From positions 1,612,001-1,676,000 of the forward strand of contig NZ_AP014636.1 in the NCBI RefSeq assembly GCF_001547935.1: a stretch of 64,000 bases of DNA. The letters run 5' to 3'. The notes below the pieces were generated by a model that was not told the DNA's origin, did no database searches, and was given only the letters and a program-made list of their open reading frames with translations. The stretch's first letter is position 1. Each line of letters starts with the position of its first letter. Both the position numbers and the translations under genes were made by a program. This document shows, piece by piece, positions 54,476 through 64,000 of this stretch. Source of the DNA: Vibrio tritonius (GTDB lineage: Bacteria > Pseudomonadota > Gammaproteobacteria > Enterobacterales > Vibrionaceae).

Positions 54476-57400
54476 TTAATATAAGGTTTGAGATAGGTTG
54501 AACGACTTGAACAACCGCTCAGTGAATGGGTTCGCATCAGCTTCAGAGTTAATGCGATAAATCATGTCACCACCATCAACGGTAAATTTGTAGTCAACCG
54601 TGGTTGAGCTTGCAGAAATCACATCCCCTTCATCCAGTAAGCGGAAGAACGCCCAAGGACCTTGAATTGCGATACTACGTGGAGACACATTGCTCTTAGT
54701 TGGTACCAACGTTACTTTAGAAACGGCAGAATCACGTAAGGTGTTTGGCCAAATCAATTCAACGTTTTCACGAGGTCCATGGCTGTACGCTAAGTACTGA
54801 CCATCCACGTTAAGTACGCTGCGGCGTTTATTGCCTGTTAGACGCAGTGGTTCAACCGAGAAGCTCACATCCAACACCCCTTTACGGTTAAAGAAGGCCT
54901 GACGAATACGTTCCGCTTGTTTGATCTCTTCAAGTACATCTTTACGAACGATTGAGTGGTCACCTTCGCCGTTACCGACACTGATGTTCTCATCGATGAA
55001 CATTTTCAGTTGGTTTTTGTAGAAGCTATCCAATGTACCGTTTGGTGCAAAGAAGGATTCAAAATCATCTAAAGAGACATCTTTCTTCGACGCAGGATTA
55101 AACGGATAACGGTTCGCCAATTTCTCTTGGAACGTTGCATAAACATCATCATGCCAGCGTGTTTCCAGGTGCTTGATTGCCGCTTGTTTCACTACATACC
55201 AGCTTTCATCCGCCAATTTAGTCATCATGGTATCGAGAGGTTTTGGCAAACCAGACGCAATACGTTTGAGAGTGTAAATAGGGTCGGCATTGACCAGTTT
55301 CAAACGAGCTTTGGTCGCATCCAAGGCCGCAGTTCCGACATCAGGCGCATCTTGAATCGCTTTCAAATAGTTCTTCAGCTCTTCTATCGACGTTAATACC
55401 TCTTGGAAATATGCAGGTTTGTCACCCACTGGTTTTAACATGTCGTTAAGTTCAGAGAACGGCGCTTCAATATTGGCTGCCACTTTGTACTTAGAACTTT
55501 TCACTAGTTCTTTGCTGGCGTCATCGTCACTGATCTCACCAAACATCTCTGTGTTGTTGTCCAAAGTACGTAGCAAACGCTGTAGCGGCTCTACGTTGCC
55601 GGTGATGTTTTCCAACACAGTGACCGCATCATTGATATCACTAAAGTACTTCACATCAATTTCATTTAGCGCATTACGCCAAGTGTTGGTGTAGTCACCG
55701 ATGTACAGCTGACGAATACGGTCACGTAACGCTTGCTTATCGGCTTCGCTAAAGTTAGCGGATTTAGTTTGACCTAATACCCAGCTATCAATTAGAGCCA
55801 ATTCAGAAACCGATTCTGATTGCGGCATAAAGTAATCTTCAAAGCCTTGTTTGGTCAGCATTTGAGGAATATACAAATTGCCACTGTTCATAACACGTTC
55901 TTCGAAGACCACATCAAACACCGGACCGATTAAACTACGCAGGTTAATGGCAGGACCTAATACGGTTTGAGCACTCAATTTCAGGTTACGATATACCCGT
56001 TGTTCGTTCGGCATTGACCCTAACTGTTGTTGAACTTTGGCGATCGTTTGGTCATAAGGACGCATCACTTTCTCTGCCATCTTGTCGCCGTGTTTACGGT
56101 CTGCAGTCAAATCCGTATGACGCATTGCATAATCTAAGTGACCTTGCAGTTCATCTTGAATCTCACGCTCACCGGAGAACTCTTTTTGCCAATGCTTAGC
56201 AAAGTAGTCCATGACGTAATCTTTATAACGACCACTTTTATCGGTCATCATGCGATACACACGTAAAACGGCCAGTTTCTCTTCATCAGTACGTGCATGT
56301 TTCAGATCAACAATCACGTCAGCCATCAGCAGAGGTAAGAAACGCGTTTCAAGTAAGTTCAGGTACGTTTCTTCAACACGAGGACCAATGGTGTGACCTT
56401 GATATAATCCCAAATCAGAGATGTATTCTGGTTTTTCGCGGAAGAAACCGAACTCTAACGTCGCTTCACGAATCTTGTTCAAAGGCTCCAGCACCTCTTG
56501 CTGTGATGCCATTTTGAAATTAGATGGAAACTCTTGTTTATACTGGTTTACTTTGGCTAATACCGCGTCAGAGTGATGGATGTTAGCATCGTAGTTACGC
56601 TGCCAAGAGCCGATAAGAAGCACAGAGACAATCGCGCAAGAAAGCACTGACAATCCCATCAAACGACGTTTTTGACGCGTCACACGAAAGTTATCTGACG
56701 CCAAACCCGCTTCAGGGTAGATGATGTTATTGAACAGTTTCTGAGTGAAATAAACTGTTGAGTTTTTCGCATGTTGCGCACGGTTAACCGCATGGGTTAA
56801 ACCATAACGACGCGATGCCGCATCATCAAATGCATTGGTTGGAACCCCTTGCTGATACACTGACGTAAAGTAAGCACCACGCACCAACGCTGAAGTTGAG
56901 AACTGGTCACTCGCCAATGCTTCTTCAAAGAACTGCAACAAGATGTCTTTTAAGCCCGCCATTTGGCGCGTAAAGCTGTAAATTGCATTACGCTCATCTA
57001 ATGGCATTGTATCCGCAACAGCTTCAGGAAGAATGTCGTTAATACGTGAAACAAATTTGCCGTAATCTTTTGAAAATTCATCAAGCCAGTGGTCTAACTG
57101 CTCGATAGATTCTAGAGAGAACGTAAAGCCTAATACTTCTTCACGCTCTGATTTTGAGTAATGTTTGAAAAACGGTTCAAAACCGTAAAGCAAATCAAGC
57201 TTAGTTAACGCAATGTACACAGGTAAACGAGTCGAAAGTGTTTCCATCACTTCACGAATACGGGCACGCAGCAAACTTGCGTAGGCTTTACGCTCTGTTG
57301 CTGATGCCGTCGCAAGATGAGACACATCCAACGCCAAAACAATACCGTTAAGAGGACGACGACTACGAGTACGGTCAAGCCAGTTGACAAAATGTTGCCA

Positions 57401-58018
57401 TAAACGACGCTCCATTTCGCCATCGTTATCCATCTCGCGGCTACCTTGCGTTAACAGCTCACCATCTGGGTCGATCAGGACGGAATCATCACCAATCCAC
57501 CAGTCAAACGAATAAGGGTTATCACTTTTCTTACCAGAAGCGCGACGAACGGAAGAGAAAACGAAGTTTTGTCCAGAGCGGTTAATTAGGCTCGTTTTAC
57601 CGGCATTCTCAAGGCCCATCACCAAATACCACGGCAGAGCGTACAAGTAATTACGCTTGTTCAAGTTCTGCTTCATATCAACCATCACTTGGTTGAGTTC
57701 CGCTTCTTGACGCTCTTCGTATACCTTGATTGGGTCTTCTCGAAGTTGCTCTTCACGCTGTTGCTGCACTTGGAAAGAGCGTAGTTTACGAGCTTGCCAT
57801 AAACCCCATAAACCAAAACAACCTAAGGTAAAGAGTGCACTCGCGATCGATCTAGCCATAATCGATTCGAGCGGTTTCATGCCATAGATTTTGAGCCAAG
57901 GCCCTGCCCACCAAATTGCCACATTCAATAAAATGAATGTGGTGAATAGTAAAATGGGAAGTGCTGAGACCATTCCTGGCTTAAGCTTTTTCACTATTCC
58001 GACAATAAATTTCCACAT
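54476..58018 (-). CDS. tssM: TssM (VasK/IcmF) inner-membrane T6SS core protein
   Basis: 1180 residues. Two N-terminal membrane helices (about 15-70), a cytosolic NTPase-like domain with Walker A GLENAGKTSLINRSG (about 132-146), a third membrane helix near 440-460 (GLSVLSCAIVSVLLIGSW), and a large periplasmic region ending in a sheet-rich C-terminal domain that contacts TssJ. Builds the membrane complex with TssJ and TssL. Both the length and order match the family. Confidence 0.93.
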   Translation of the reverse strand: MWKFIVGIVKKLKPGMVSALPILLFTTFILLNVAIWWAGPWLKIYGMKPLESIMARSIASALFTLGCFGLWGLWQARKLRSFQVQQQREEQLREDPIKVYEERQEAELNQVMVDMKQNLNKRNYLYALPWYLVMGLENAGKTSLINRSGQNFVFSSVRRASGKKSDNPYSFDWWIGDDSVLIDPDGELLTQGSREMDNDGEMERRLWQHFVNWLDRTRSRRPLNGIVLALDVSHLATASATERKAYASLLRARIREVMETLSTRLPVYIALTKLDLLYGFEPFFKHYSKSEREEVLGFTFSLESIEQLDHWLDEFSKDYGKFVSRINDILPEAVADTMPLDERNAIYSFTRQMAGLKDILLQFFEEALASDQFSTSALVRGAYFTSVYQQGVPTNAFDDAASRRYGLTHAVNRAQHAKNSTVYFTQKLFNNIIYPEAGLASDNFRVTRQKRRLMGLSVLSCAIVSVLLIGSWQRNYDANIHHSDAVLAKVNQYKQEFPSNFKMASQQEVLEPLNKIREATLEFGFFREKPEYISDLGLYQGHTIGPRVEETYLNLLETRFLPLLMADVIVDLKHARTDEEKLAVLRVYRMMTDKSGRYKDYVMDYFAKHWQKEFSGEREIQDELQGHLDYAMRHTDLTADRKHGDKMAEKVMRPYDQTIAKVQQQLGSMPNEQRVYRNLKLSAQTVLGPAINLRSLIGPVFDVVFEERVMNSGNLYIPQMLTKQGFEDYFMPQSESVSELALIDSWVLGQTKSANFSEADKQALRDRIRQLYIGDYTNTWRNALNEIDVKYFSDINDAVTVLENITGNVEPLQRLLRTLDNNTEMFGEISDDDASKELVKSSKYKVAANIEAPFSELNDMLKPVGDKPAYFQEVLTSIEELKNYLKAIQDAPDVGTAALDATKARLKLVNADPIYTLKRIASGLPKPLDTMMTKLADESWYVVKQAAIKHLETRWHDDVYATFQEKLANRYPFNPASKKDVSLDDFESFFAPNGTLDSFYKNQLKMFIDENISVGNGEGDHSIVRKDVLEEIKQAERIRQAFFNRKGVLDVSFSVEPLRLTGNKRRSVLNVDGQYLAYSHGPRENVELIWPNTLRDSAVSKVTLVPTKSNVSPRSIAIQGPWAFFRLLDEGDVISASSTTVDYKFTVDGGDMIYRINSEADANPFTERLFKSFNLSQTLY

Positions 58019-58034
58019 GGATTGTGTCCTTCGT

Positions 58035-59441
58035 TTACTCTGACGTTGTATTTCTTTCTAGTTGTTCAATGAGTGACGGTTCCCATTCGGTTACGCTCAT
58101 GGTGGTCACTTGTTTATGTAATGTTTGGTACTGCTCTTTAGCCATCCCATCAAGATGATTAGCCTGCATCACGTCTGCTGAAAGCATTCGCCAATAGAAT
58201 TTATCGCGTGGCTCGGTCGCATTAACCAATCCTTCATTGAGCATCGAAAGTGCCACAGCAATGCCACCTTCTTTTGCCATTGAAAACGCTTCTTGACGCT
58301 TTTCCTGCCAATCACCACCTGCTGATGAACCACCCGCATTCGCGCCGCTTTTAGAAGCTAGCCACTCCTTTACGGCATCGGATACAAAGGGTTCACCCCC
58401 TTTAAATTTGAGGTCAAACAAGGATGGTAAACGTGCTAAAAACTGCTGAGTTTCTTCAATAATCGCTTGGCACCAATCATGTTTGCCAAGACTATCGGCA
58501 ATGGTGTAACTCATTAAATGCCCATCAAACCAATAGGGTGCCATCGTTAGACTCTGCTCAACCTTGCGCCACAAAGCCAAATCTGGATGACGCATTTGGT
58601 CTTGATAATCTTTCACTCGGTCTTGTTGCATCCCGCGAAGAAGTGTTTCGCCATCCGGTTTGTGATCAGGAAGAGACGTAATACTGCCCCACACGGCATA
58701 ACGACGAAGACGAACAGACAAAGCGATACCGAACTCTTGTTCTGCAAGAAAATCAGCCACTTTCAGTAACGTTTGCTTAGCAGCTTTATCACTGGAATGG
58801 TCAACTGACAATGAAGTTGGTGCAGTGGTTGAACGCACTTCACTTTCTGGAGTCGTTGTAGGCTTTTGTTGCTCGACTTTTTGTCTTTCTTCAGCACGGC
58901 GTAATTCGCTTTGAATCTTGCTTTCTACCGACTCAATGACATCCGATTTAAGGCCATGAGAGTCAATCACTTGCTCCCAAGCTTGCAGCGACTGCATCAG
59001 TGTCTCGCGTGCAGTGCCATCGAAACGGTGATACTCAAGTTTTTCTACAACCAACGAGAAACGCTGGGCAATTTGACTAAAGAATTTACGTCGTGGCAGA
59101 TTGCCACGCTTACCCGGTGCGGGATAACTCTCTTCCCAAAAATGCACCATGAAATCGGTCATCACATCTAAAGAGGTAATGAAACGTGTTGGCGTGGGAT
59201 CGTTGTGAAGGCACTGAAGTAAGTAGACCAACAGTTTGATGTCTTTACTCTTTTCAGCCAAAAGCTTAACAGTGCTGTGTTCAACTTCTTCCCACTGCAC
59301 ACTACCGTGAGAAAGTGAGCCCACTTTCATCATCTGATCTTCAACAAAATCAAACAGTGGATCGTCGATCAACCGTTCACCAACTGGGTTATCACCTGCG
59401 ATCGGTTGAGCGACACATTGACGATATTGCGCTAATTCCAT
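58035..59441 (-). CDS. tssA: TssA (VasJ) baseplate/sheath assembly protein
   Basis: 468 residues with the ImpA_N domain at the start (PIAGDNPVGERLIDDPLFDFVEDQMMKVG, cited in parts) and a helical C-terminal oligomerisation region after a Gln/Ser/Thr-rich linker (about 190-225). TssA caps the growing tail tube and sheath. It lies 16 bases before tssM in the operon. Confidence 0.9.
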   Translation of the reverse strand: MELAQYRQCVAQPIAGDNPVGERLIDDPLFDFVEDQMMKVGSLSHGSVQWEEVEHSTVKLLAEKSKDIKLLVYLLQCLHNDPTPTRFITSLDVMTDFMVHFWEESYPAPGKRGNLPRRKFFSQIAQRFSLVVEKLEYHRFDGTARETLMQSLQAWEQVIDSHGLKSDVIESVESKIQSELRRAEERQKVEQQKPTTTPESEVRSTTAPTSLSVDHSSDKAAKQTLLKVADFLAEQEFGIALSVRLRRYAVWGSITSLPDHKPDGETLLRGMQQDRVKDYQDQMRHPDLALWRKVEQSLTMAPYWFDGHLMSYTIADSLGKHDWCQAIIEETQQFLARLPSLFDLKFKGGEPFVSDAVKEWLASKSGANAGGSSAGGDWQEKRQEAFSMAKEGGIAVALSMLNEGLVNATEPRDKFYWRMLSADVMQANHLDGMAKEQYQTLHKQVTTMSVTEWEPSLIEQLERNTTSE

Positions 59442-59449
59442 CTTCTCAC

Positions 59450-60106
59450 CTACCAGCCACAGCGTTGACGTAATGCAGAAAGTTCGCTTGCCACATTGCG
59501 GGTATCAAACTCTAGACCATCAGCAAAGGTTGCGTTTGAACGCAACACAAGACGATTTCCAGCCGTCATGGCTTTCATCATATCAATTGCAGGCAGACCA
59601 CGAGCAGAAGACATCAAAACGCCTAAATCATCACTGCGCCAATACTGCTGCTGACCACCAGCCACAGCAATACGAATACGACCATCTTGTACAGGATCCG
59701 GCAGAGCCAGCTCAACACGGCTTAAGTTATTCATGCAGCTCATCAGCAAAATAGGTTTGGCATTGCCTTGGAATTGGGTATGCGTATTCATCGCTGTTAA
59801 AGCCAACCATGCACTGCTTCCTTTTCCATCGCCTTGCGTCACTAACGTTCGTGACTTGTCACCATCTTGATGGGCAGCATCCATCGCACGCTGCCATGCT
59901 TCGGGGTATGCTTGACCTGTCAATTGTTTTTCAGGTAATGGGGTTTTGAATACGCGGTCAAAACAGTCTAAACGTTCTAAACGTCCTGATACCAAACGAC
60001 ATTGCTCAGCTTGAGCTAAGCGTTGATCGGCAGCTTGAGTAACAGAAGGGACAGCCGCTAAGGTTGATAGCAGGCCTAACCATGCACAAACACGCAGTTT
60101 ATTCAT
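59450..60106 (-). CDS. tagO: TagO/VasI T6SS-associated periplasmic protein
   Basis: 218 residues with a signal peptide ([25 protein letters not shown], cleavage after TQA). The mature part holds CRLVSGRLERLDCFDRVF, the TagO/VasI hallmark with two Cys, and a strand-rich C-terminal domain ending in LSALRQRCGW. It is found only with T6SS clusters and is needed for secretion in V. cholerae; exact role unclear. The start overlaps the vasH stop by 4 bases. Confidence 0.88.
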   Translation of the reverse strand: MNKLRVCAWLGLLSTLAAVPSVTQAADQRLAQAEQCRLVSGRLERLDCFDRVFKTPLPEKQLTGQAYPEAWQRAMDAAHQDGDKSRTLVTQGDGKGSSAWLALTAMNTHTQFQGNAKPILLMSCMNNLSRVELALPDPVQDGRIRIAVAGGQQQYWRSDDLGVLMSSARGLPAIDMMKAMTAGNRLVLRSNATFADGLEFDTRNVASELSALRQRCGW

Positions 60107-61689
60107 TGTGCTTTGATCTCCAATTTAAGGCATTTGTACGCCAGCGTGCGCTTAGGAATGCCTAAGCTTTCAGCTGCTTTTGCCCGATCGCCAGAGAAGC
60201 GTTTAAGACGTTCACTAATGATTTTGGCTTCGAATTCATTCAGAGCCTGTTTCAAGTCGCTGATGACATTATAATTTGGCTCTGATGACTCATTGACTGG
60301 CGCTTGAGTCGTCGTTGAAGCTGGTATGTTTTGCGGCATTTCTGGATCTAGATTAATTTCAGCCATCGCCTTAATGCGATGAGCAAAACACTGCTCTTCA
60401 ACTTGTGTACCGTCTAGAGTTTGCGCACACCCAAATTCAATGAGGTGTTTTAGCTCACGCACGTTACCAGGGAAATTATGTTGTTTTAGGCAGTCAATCG
60501 CTTTGAAATGCAAACCGCGAATGTTCTTGCCGTTTTGTTGATTAAACAACTCAACAAAGTGCTGGCTAAGTTGGTCAATATCGTCCATTCGCGATGCTAA
60601 ACTAGGCAACGTGATCGGATATTGGAACAAACGATAATAAAGGTCTTGGCGGAAAGAACGCTTACGCACTTGGTCAATCAAGTTCACGTGAGTTGCCGAT
60701 ACCAAACGAAAATCTGACGTTAGCTCTTGTTTACCGCCAACAGGACGAAAAGTTCGAGATTCCAAAACACGCAGAAGTTTGGCTTGCAACGCCAAAGGCA
60801 TATCACCAATTTCATCAAGGAATAAGGTGCCGCCATTTGCTTGAGCAATCAGACCTTGCTTATCACTGTCTGCGCCAGAGAACGCCCCTTTGCAGTAACC
60901 AAATAGCTCACTTTCTAAGAGGTTTTCAGGAATCGCAGCACAGTTAATTGCGACAAATGGCTCATCTTTACGGGAAGAGAGCTGGTGAACAGCTTCAGCT
61001 ACCAACTCCTTACCTGTCCCAGTTTCACCTTGCACCATAACTGACAGCTGTGACTGAGCAGCGCTGGCGATTTGCTGACGCAGCTTCTGCATCACGTTAC
61101 TTTGGCCTATCAACTTACTAGATAGGTTATTTACTAGTGACTGCTGTGTGGAATTACGCTGAATATCCGATAACGATTCAGTGAGAACTTGACGATTTTG
61201 CTCTTCACGCGCCATTTCACTGAGCAGTTCCCACTGCTGAGAAAACACCGCGACAAATTTGAGGAAGTGCTCATCGTCAAAGGCATTGGTCACAACGTGG
61301 CTTTCGCCAATCATCAATAAAATCGACTGAACATGACGAGCACCCAAAGGTAGAGGTTGAATCAAGACTGAGTCGAACATCCCCACGCGCGCGGTCAGTT
61401 GATTAAACATACGGTTAGCTTGCCAAAACACCAGTTCATCAGCCGTCAAATGCATCGCATTAGACGACTGAAGAACATGGGCAAACGGTGTATCAAAGTC
61501 CGTAACTGACCATGAATAAGGTAAAACGTTGTCGTTAGGCACCAATAGACGCCCATCCGAAGAGGGCATCAATAGCATACAAGTAGAAAGACCGAGCTCT
61601 TGCGACACGATATCGACAAATCGAGTCGCAAGTTGTTGGGGCTTTCTTAATCCAACAAGATCGGTCGCGAAAGCTAGCCAATTACTCAT
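60103..61689 (-). CDS. vasH: VasH, sigma-54-dependent T6SS activator
   Basis: 528 residues. GAF-like N-terminal domain (about 10-160), AAA+ domain with Walker A GETGTGKE (221-228), sigma-54 contact loop GAFSGA (268-273) where most family members have GAFTGA, Walker [10 protein letters not shown] (288-296), and a Fis-type HTH at the C-terminus ([17 protein letters not shown]). In V. cholerae VasH activates sigma-54 promoters of hcp operons. It is between clpV and tagO in the operon, 2 bases after clpV. Confidence 0.92.
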   Translation of the reverse strand: MSNWLAFATDLVGLRKPQQLATRFVDIVSQELGLSTCMLLMPSSDGRLLVPNDNVLPYSWSVTDFDTPFAHVLQSSNAMHLTADELVFWQANRMFNQLTARVGMFDSVLIQPLPLGARHVQSILLMIGESHVVTNAFDDEHFLKFVAVFSQQWELLSEMAREEQNRQVLTESLSDIQRNSTQQSLVNNLSSKLIGQSNVMQKLRQQIASAAQSQLSVMVQGETGTGKELVAEAVHQLSSRKDEPFVAINCAAIPENLLESELFGYCKGAFSGADSDKQGLIAQANGGTLFLDEIGDMPLALQAKLLRVLESRTFRPVGGKQELTSDFRLVSATHVNLIDQVRKRSFRQDLYYRLFQYPITLPSLASRMDDIDQLSQHFVELFNQQNGKNIRGLHFKAIDCLKQHNFPGNVRELKHLIEFGCAQTLDGTQVEEQCFAHRIKAMAEINLDPEMPQNIPASTTTQAPVNESSEPNYNVISDLKQALNEFEAKIISERLKRFSGDRAKAAESLGIPKRTLAYKCLKLEIKAQ

Positions 61690-61691
61690 GA

Positions 61692-64000
61692 TTACTCTAC
61701 CTCTCCTACAAATTCACCATCTTGCGCAGACAATGAAATACGCACGACAGGCTCTTTGGCAGCCAGTTTATTTAGCAGTGCTAATGAGACTGGCGGTAAC
61801 AGTTGTCCTTCGATAATCGCTTCGAGCATACGCGCGCCATTTTCAGAGCGAGTCGCACGGTTAAGAATCTCTTCAATCAGAGAATCTTCAATCACTACTT
61901 CAGCGCCGTAACGAGTCTTGAAGAGTGTTTCTAGGCGAGCAAGTTTGCCTTTCACGATCTCGTTTAGAACTTCTTTGCTAAGTGGCATGTAAGGAATCAC
62001 CTCCATGCGAGCGAGCAATGCAGGTTTAAAGAACGCCGCTAATTCTGGGTAAAGCGCATCATCTAGTTCAGACAGATTGTCTGAGTAATCAACGATGGTT
62101 TGGAAACCAAGGTTTGAAGTCAGGAAGAAAACAATGTTTTGGCAATCAATCTTACGACCTTCACCATCACACAGCTCACCTTTATCAAATGCTTGATAGA
62201 AGATGTTAAGCACTTCTGGATGCGCTTTTTCAACTTCATCAAGAAGAACCACTGAATATGGCATCTTGCGAATCGCTTCCGTTAGCACACCACCTTCACC
62301 GTAACCCACGTAACCTGGAGGCGAACCAATTAGGCGTGAAACCGTGTGTTTCTCTTGATACTCCGACATATTAATCGTTGTTAAGAATTGCTGGCCGCCG
62401 TATAACTGCTCAGCAAGCTGAACAACCGTTTCTGTTTTACCCACACCACTTGGACCAACAAGCAAGAAAGCACCTTTTGGACGACCAGGACGACGCAAAT
62501 CAGCGCGAGCCGTTAACAGGTGGCGATGCACACGTTCAATCGCGGTATCTTGACCTTTGATTGCTTTACCTAGGATCTCGGTTAGATGGGTAATTTTGTG
62601 CAGTTCGTCCGTGTTCATTTGATCGACTGGTACACCAGTCCAATCGGCAATGACCTCTGCAATTTGATCGGCGCCAACTTGTGGACACATCAAACGATCA
62701 TCATGCGGAATCGCATTTAATTCAGCGAATTTGCTCTGCAAGTCAGTACGAAGTTCAGCCAAGTGATCTTGGTCTTGATCTTCTGCATCCACAGCTTCCA
62801 TCAATTCCACTCGCAGAGCGACAATGGATTCAACCAGTTCTTTCTGTGATTGCCATTTTGCGCTTAACGTCTCTTTTTCTACTTCATCCAGTTGCTCCTG
62901 CTCACGCAGTTGCGCAAGACGATCTTCATCGATCTCTTGACCAAGATAGATAGCACGCTCAAGCATCTTGATCTCTAATTGACGCTGATGACATTCAGTT
63001 TCAAGCAAAGCGATACGACTTGGCGGCGTTGTCATATTAATGGCGATACGAGCACAAGCAGTATCTAACACATCAATGGCTTTATCTGGCAGTTGACGAC
63101 CTGAAATATAACGAGCAGAAAGTTCTGCTGCCGCTTTCAAAGCATCATCAGTAATTAATACGTTGTGTGCCTTTTCATACACACCATTCAAACCACGCAA
63201 AATATCGACAGCTTGAGTAATAGAAGGCTCTTCCAATTTCACCAGTTGGAAACGACGAGTTAACGCAGGATCTTTTTCAAAATACTTTTTGTATTCTTTC
63301 CAAGTGGTCGCCGCAATCGTACTTAATTCACCACGAGCGAGGGCAGGTTTTAGCAAGTTGGCTGCATCACTGCCCCCTTCTTGGTTACCAGAACCAATAA
63401 GGGTATGTGCTTCATCGATAAACAGAATGATTGGGTGTGGTGCGTGTTTAATCGCATCAATCACGCCTTTCAGGCGTTTTTCAAATTCACCTTTTACTGA
63501 TGCACCCGCTTGTAGTAAGCCTAGATCTAGAGAATAAAGTTCAATTTTTGCTAATTGAGTAGGTACTTGACCAGCTACGACGCGCAGTGCCAAACCTTCA
63601 ATCATGGCACTTTTACCCACGCCAGCATCACCAACCACAATCGGGTTATTTTTACGGCGACGACACAGGATGTCGATCATGAGATTCAGCTCATTCTCAC
63701 GACACAATACTGGGTCAAGTTCGCCATTACGCGCTTGTTCGGTAACGTTGGTGCAGTATTTAGCTAAAGGTGAAGAATCGGAATTTAGCGCTGCTTTACT
63801 TGCCGCAGCGGGTGTTGATTTTTCAACCGCGCTTTCTGCAGAATCTGCCAAAATAGTGGTGAAATGTTTCTTCAAACTTTCGCGATTAATGCCATCAAAC
63901 AGTTTAATCAGTTTCAAAGGCAAATAGCGGTCAGCACGTGTGATTGCCGCTAAAAAAACCGCACCAGAACGCAATTCGTTTTGATCCAATTCAGTCGTTG
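61692..64000 (-). CDS. clpV: ClpV (TssH, VasG) T6SS disaggregase, 5'-truncated
   Basis: The last 769 codons of ClpV. The frame runs off the right edge inside the Clp N-domain; the apparent TTG start at 63989 is an internal Leu codon. First AAA domain: Walker A GDAGVGKSAMIEG and Walker B LFIDEAHTLIGSG; second: GPSGVGKTETVVQL and VVLLDEVEKAHP. The coiled middle region lies between them. It remodels the contracted VipA/VipB sheath for reuse. Confidence 0.93.
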   Translation of the reverse strand, partial: TTELDQNELRSGAVFLAAITRADRYLPLKLIKLFDGINRESLKKHFTTILADSAESAVEKSTPAAASKAALNSDSSPLAKYCTNVTEQARNGELDPVLCRENELNLMIDILCRRRKNNPIVVGDAGVGKSAMIEGLALRVVAGQVPTQLAKIELYSLDLGLLQAGASVKGEFEKRLKGVIDAIKHAPHPIILFIDEAHTLIGSGNQEGGSDAANLLKPALARGELSTIAATTWKEYKKYFEKDPALTRRFQLVKLEEPSITQAVDILRGLNGVYEKAHNVLITDDALKAAAELSARYISGRQLPDKAIDVLDTACARIAINMTTPPSRIALLETECHQRQLEIKMLERAIYLGQEIDEDRLAQLREQEQLDEVEKETLSAKWQSQKELVESIVALRVELMEAVDAEDQDQDHLAELRTDLQSKFAELNAIPHDDRLMCPQVGADQIAEVIADWTGVPVDQMNTDELHKITHLTEILGKAIKGQDTAIERVHRHLLTARADLRRPGRPKGAFLLVGPSGVGKTETVVQLAEQLYGGQQFLTTINMSEYQEKHTVSRLIGSPPGYVGYGEGGVLTEAIRKMPYSVVLLDEVEKAHPEVLNIFYQAFDKGELCDGEGRKIDCQNIVFFLTSNLGFQTIVDYSDNLSELDDALYPELAAFFKPALLARMEVIPYMPLSKEVLNEIVKGKLARLETLFKTRYGAEVVIEDSLIEEILNRATRSENGARMLEAIIEGQLLPPVSLALLNKLAAKEPVVRISLSAQDGEFVGEVE

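Noticed and set aside
63989..64000. TTG at 63989 as the start of clpV
   Set aside because: The reading frame continues to the window edge and the N-domain is incomplete; the codon is an internal Leu.

Overview
The window looks like a piece of a Vibrionaceae chromosome, probably a Vibrio. The main evidence is the type VI secretion (T6SS) block at the right end. On the minus strand its order is clpV, vasH, tagO/vasI, tssA/vasJ, tssM/vasK, vasL, then vgrG, which is the order of the vas operon of Vibrio cholerae. A DUF3316 secreted protein, a PAS-containing chemoreceptor and a short dispersed repeat around an IS200-like transposase fit the same group. I saw no rRNA, tRNA or CRISPR. Both ends cut through genes: a Lon-family ATPase/protease at the left edge and clpV at the right edge.

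Left part (1-13.4 kb): a Lon-like protein (minus), a small unknown gene followed by a fused two-domain peptide ABC ATPase (YejF type), a decayed EamA transporter fragment, a large FAD/Fe-S D-lactate-type dehydrogenase, a DUF3316 protein, an Aer-like chemoreceptor, a PAS-PAS-GGDEF diguanylate cyclase (AGDEF variant) behind a structured leader, and an xapA-like purine nucleoside phosphorylase divergent from a LysR regulator.

Middle part (13.5-42.5 kb) is mostly metabolic and accessory. It has an SDR enzyme, a five-unit repeat cluster, a DMT transporter and a REP-associated tyrosine transposase (RAYT) flanked by inverted copies of the same repeat. An electrophile/redox group follows (MDR reductase, VOC protein, LysR, old yellow enzyme, two DJ-1/PfpI proteins of which one is exported, YdcZ transporter). 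Next is a complete ribose operon rbsDACBKR with a palindromic operator and a CRP-like site, then a tandem-repeat DUF3012 lipoprotein, a U32 (RlhA-like) protein, a TelA-like pair, an STN-domain lipoprotein, a DUF442 phosphatase-like protein, a Ser/Cys-tailed protein whose normal start seems lost, an M23-MFS operon, an AhpD-like protein and a QmcA/NfeD pair.

Right part (42.5-64 kb): endonuclease V, an AT-rich stretch with two probable orphan immunity genes and a broken IS200-like transposase, then an effector module read leftwards as vgrG, DUF4123 adaptor, Rhs toxin with a ~150-residue C-terminal domain, and a DUF6966-like immunity gene. Behind vgrG lies the structural T6SS operon. A good sigma-54 (-24/-12) match sits upstream of vgrG between the arms of a 13-bp inverted repeat; vasH in the same window encodes a sigma-54 activator, so the effector module may be switched on by VasH. 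A strong terminator between tssM and vasL suggests the operon is transcribed in sections.

The most promising items for novelty are the Rhs C-terminal domain with its immunity and orphan-immunity locus, the sigma-54/inverted-repeat arrangement before vgrG, and the RAYT with its dispersed GAGGACACTCACC repeat family.
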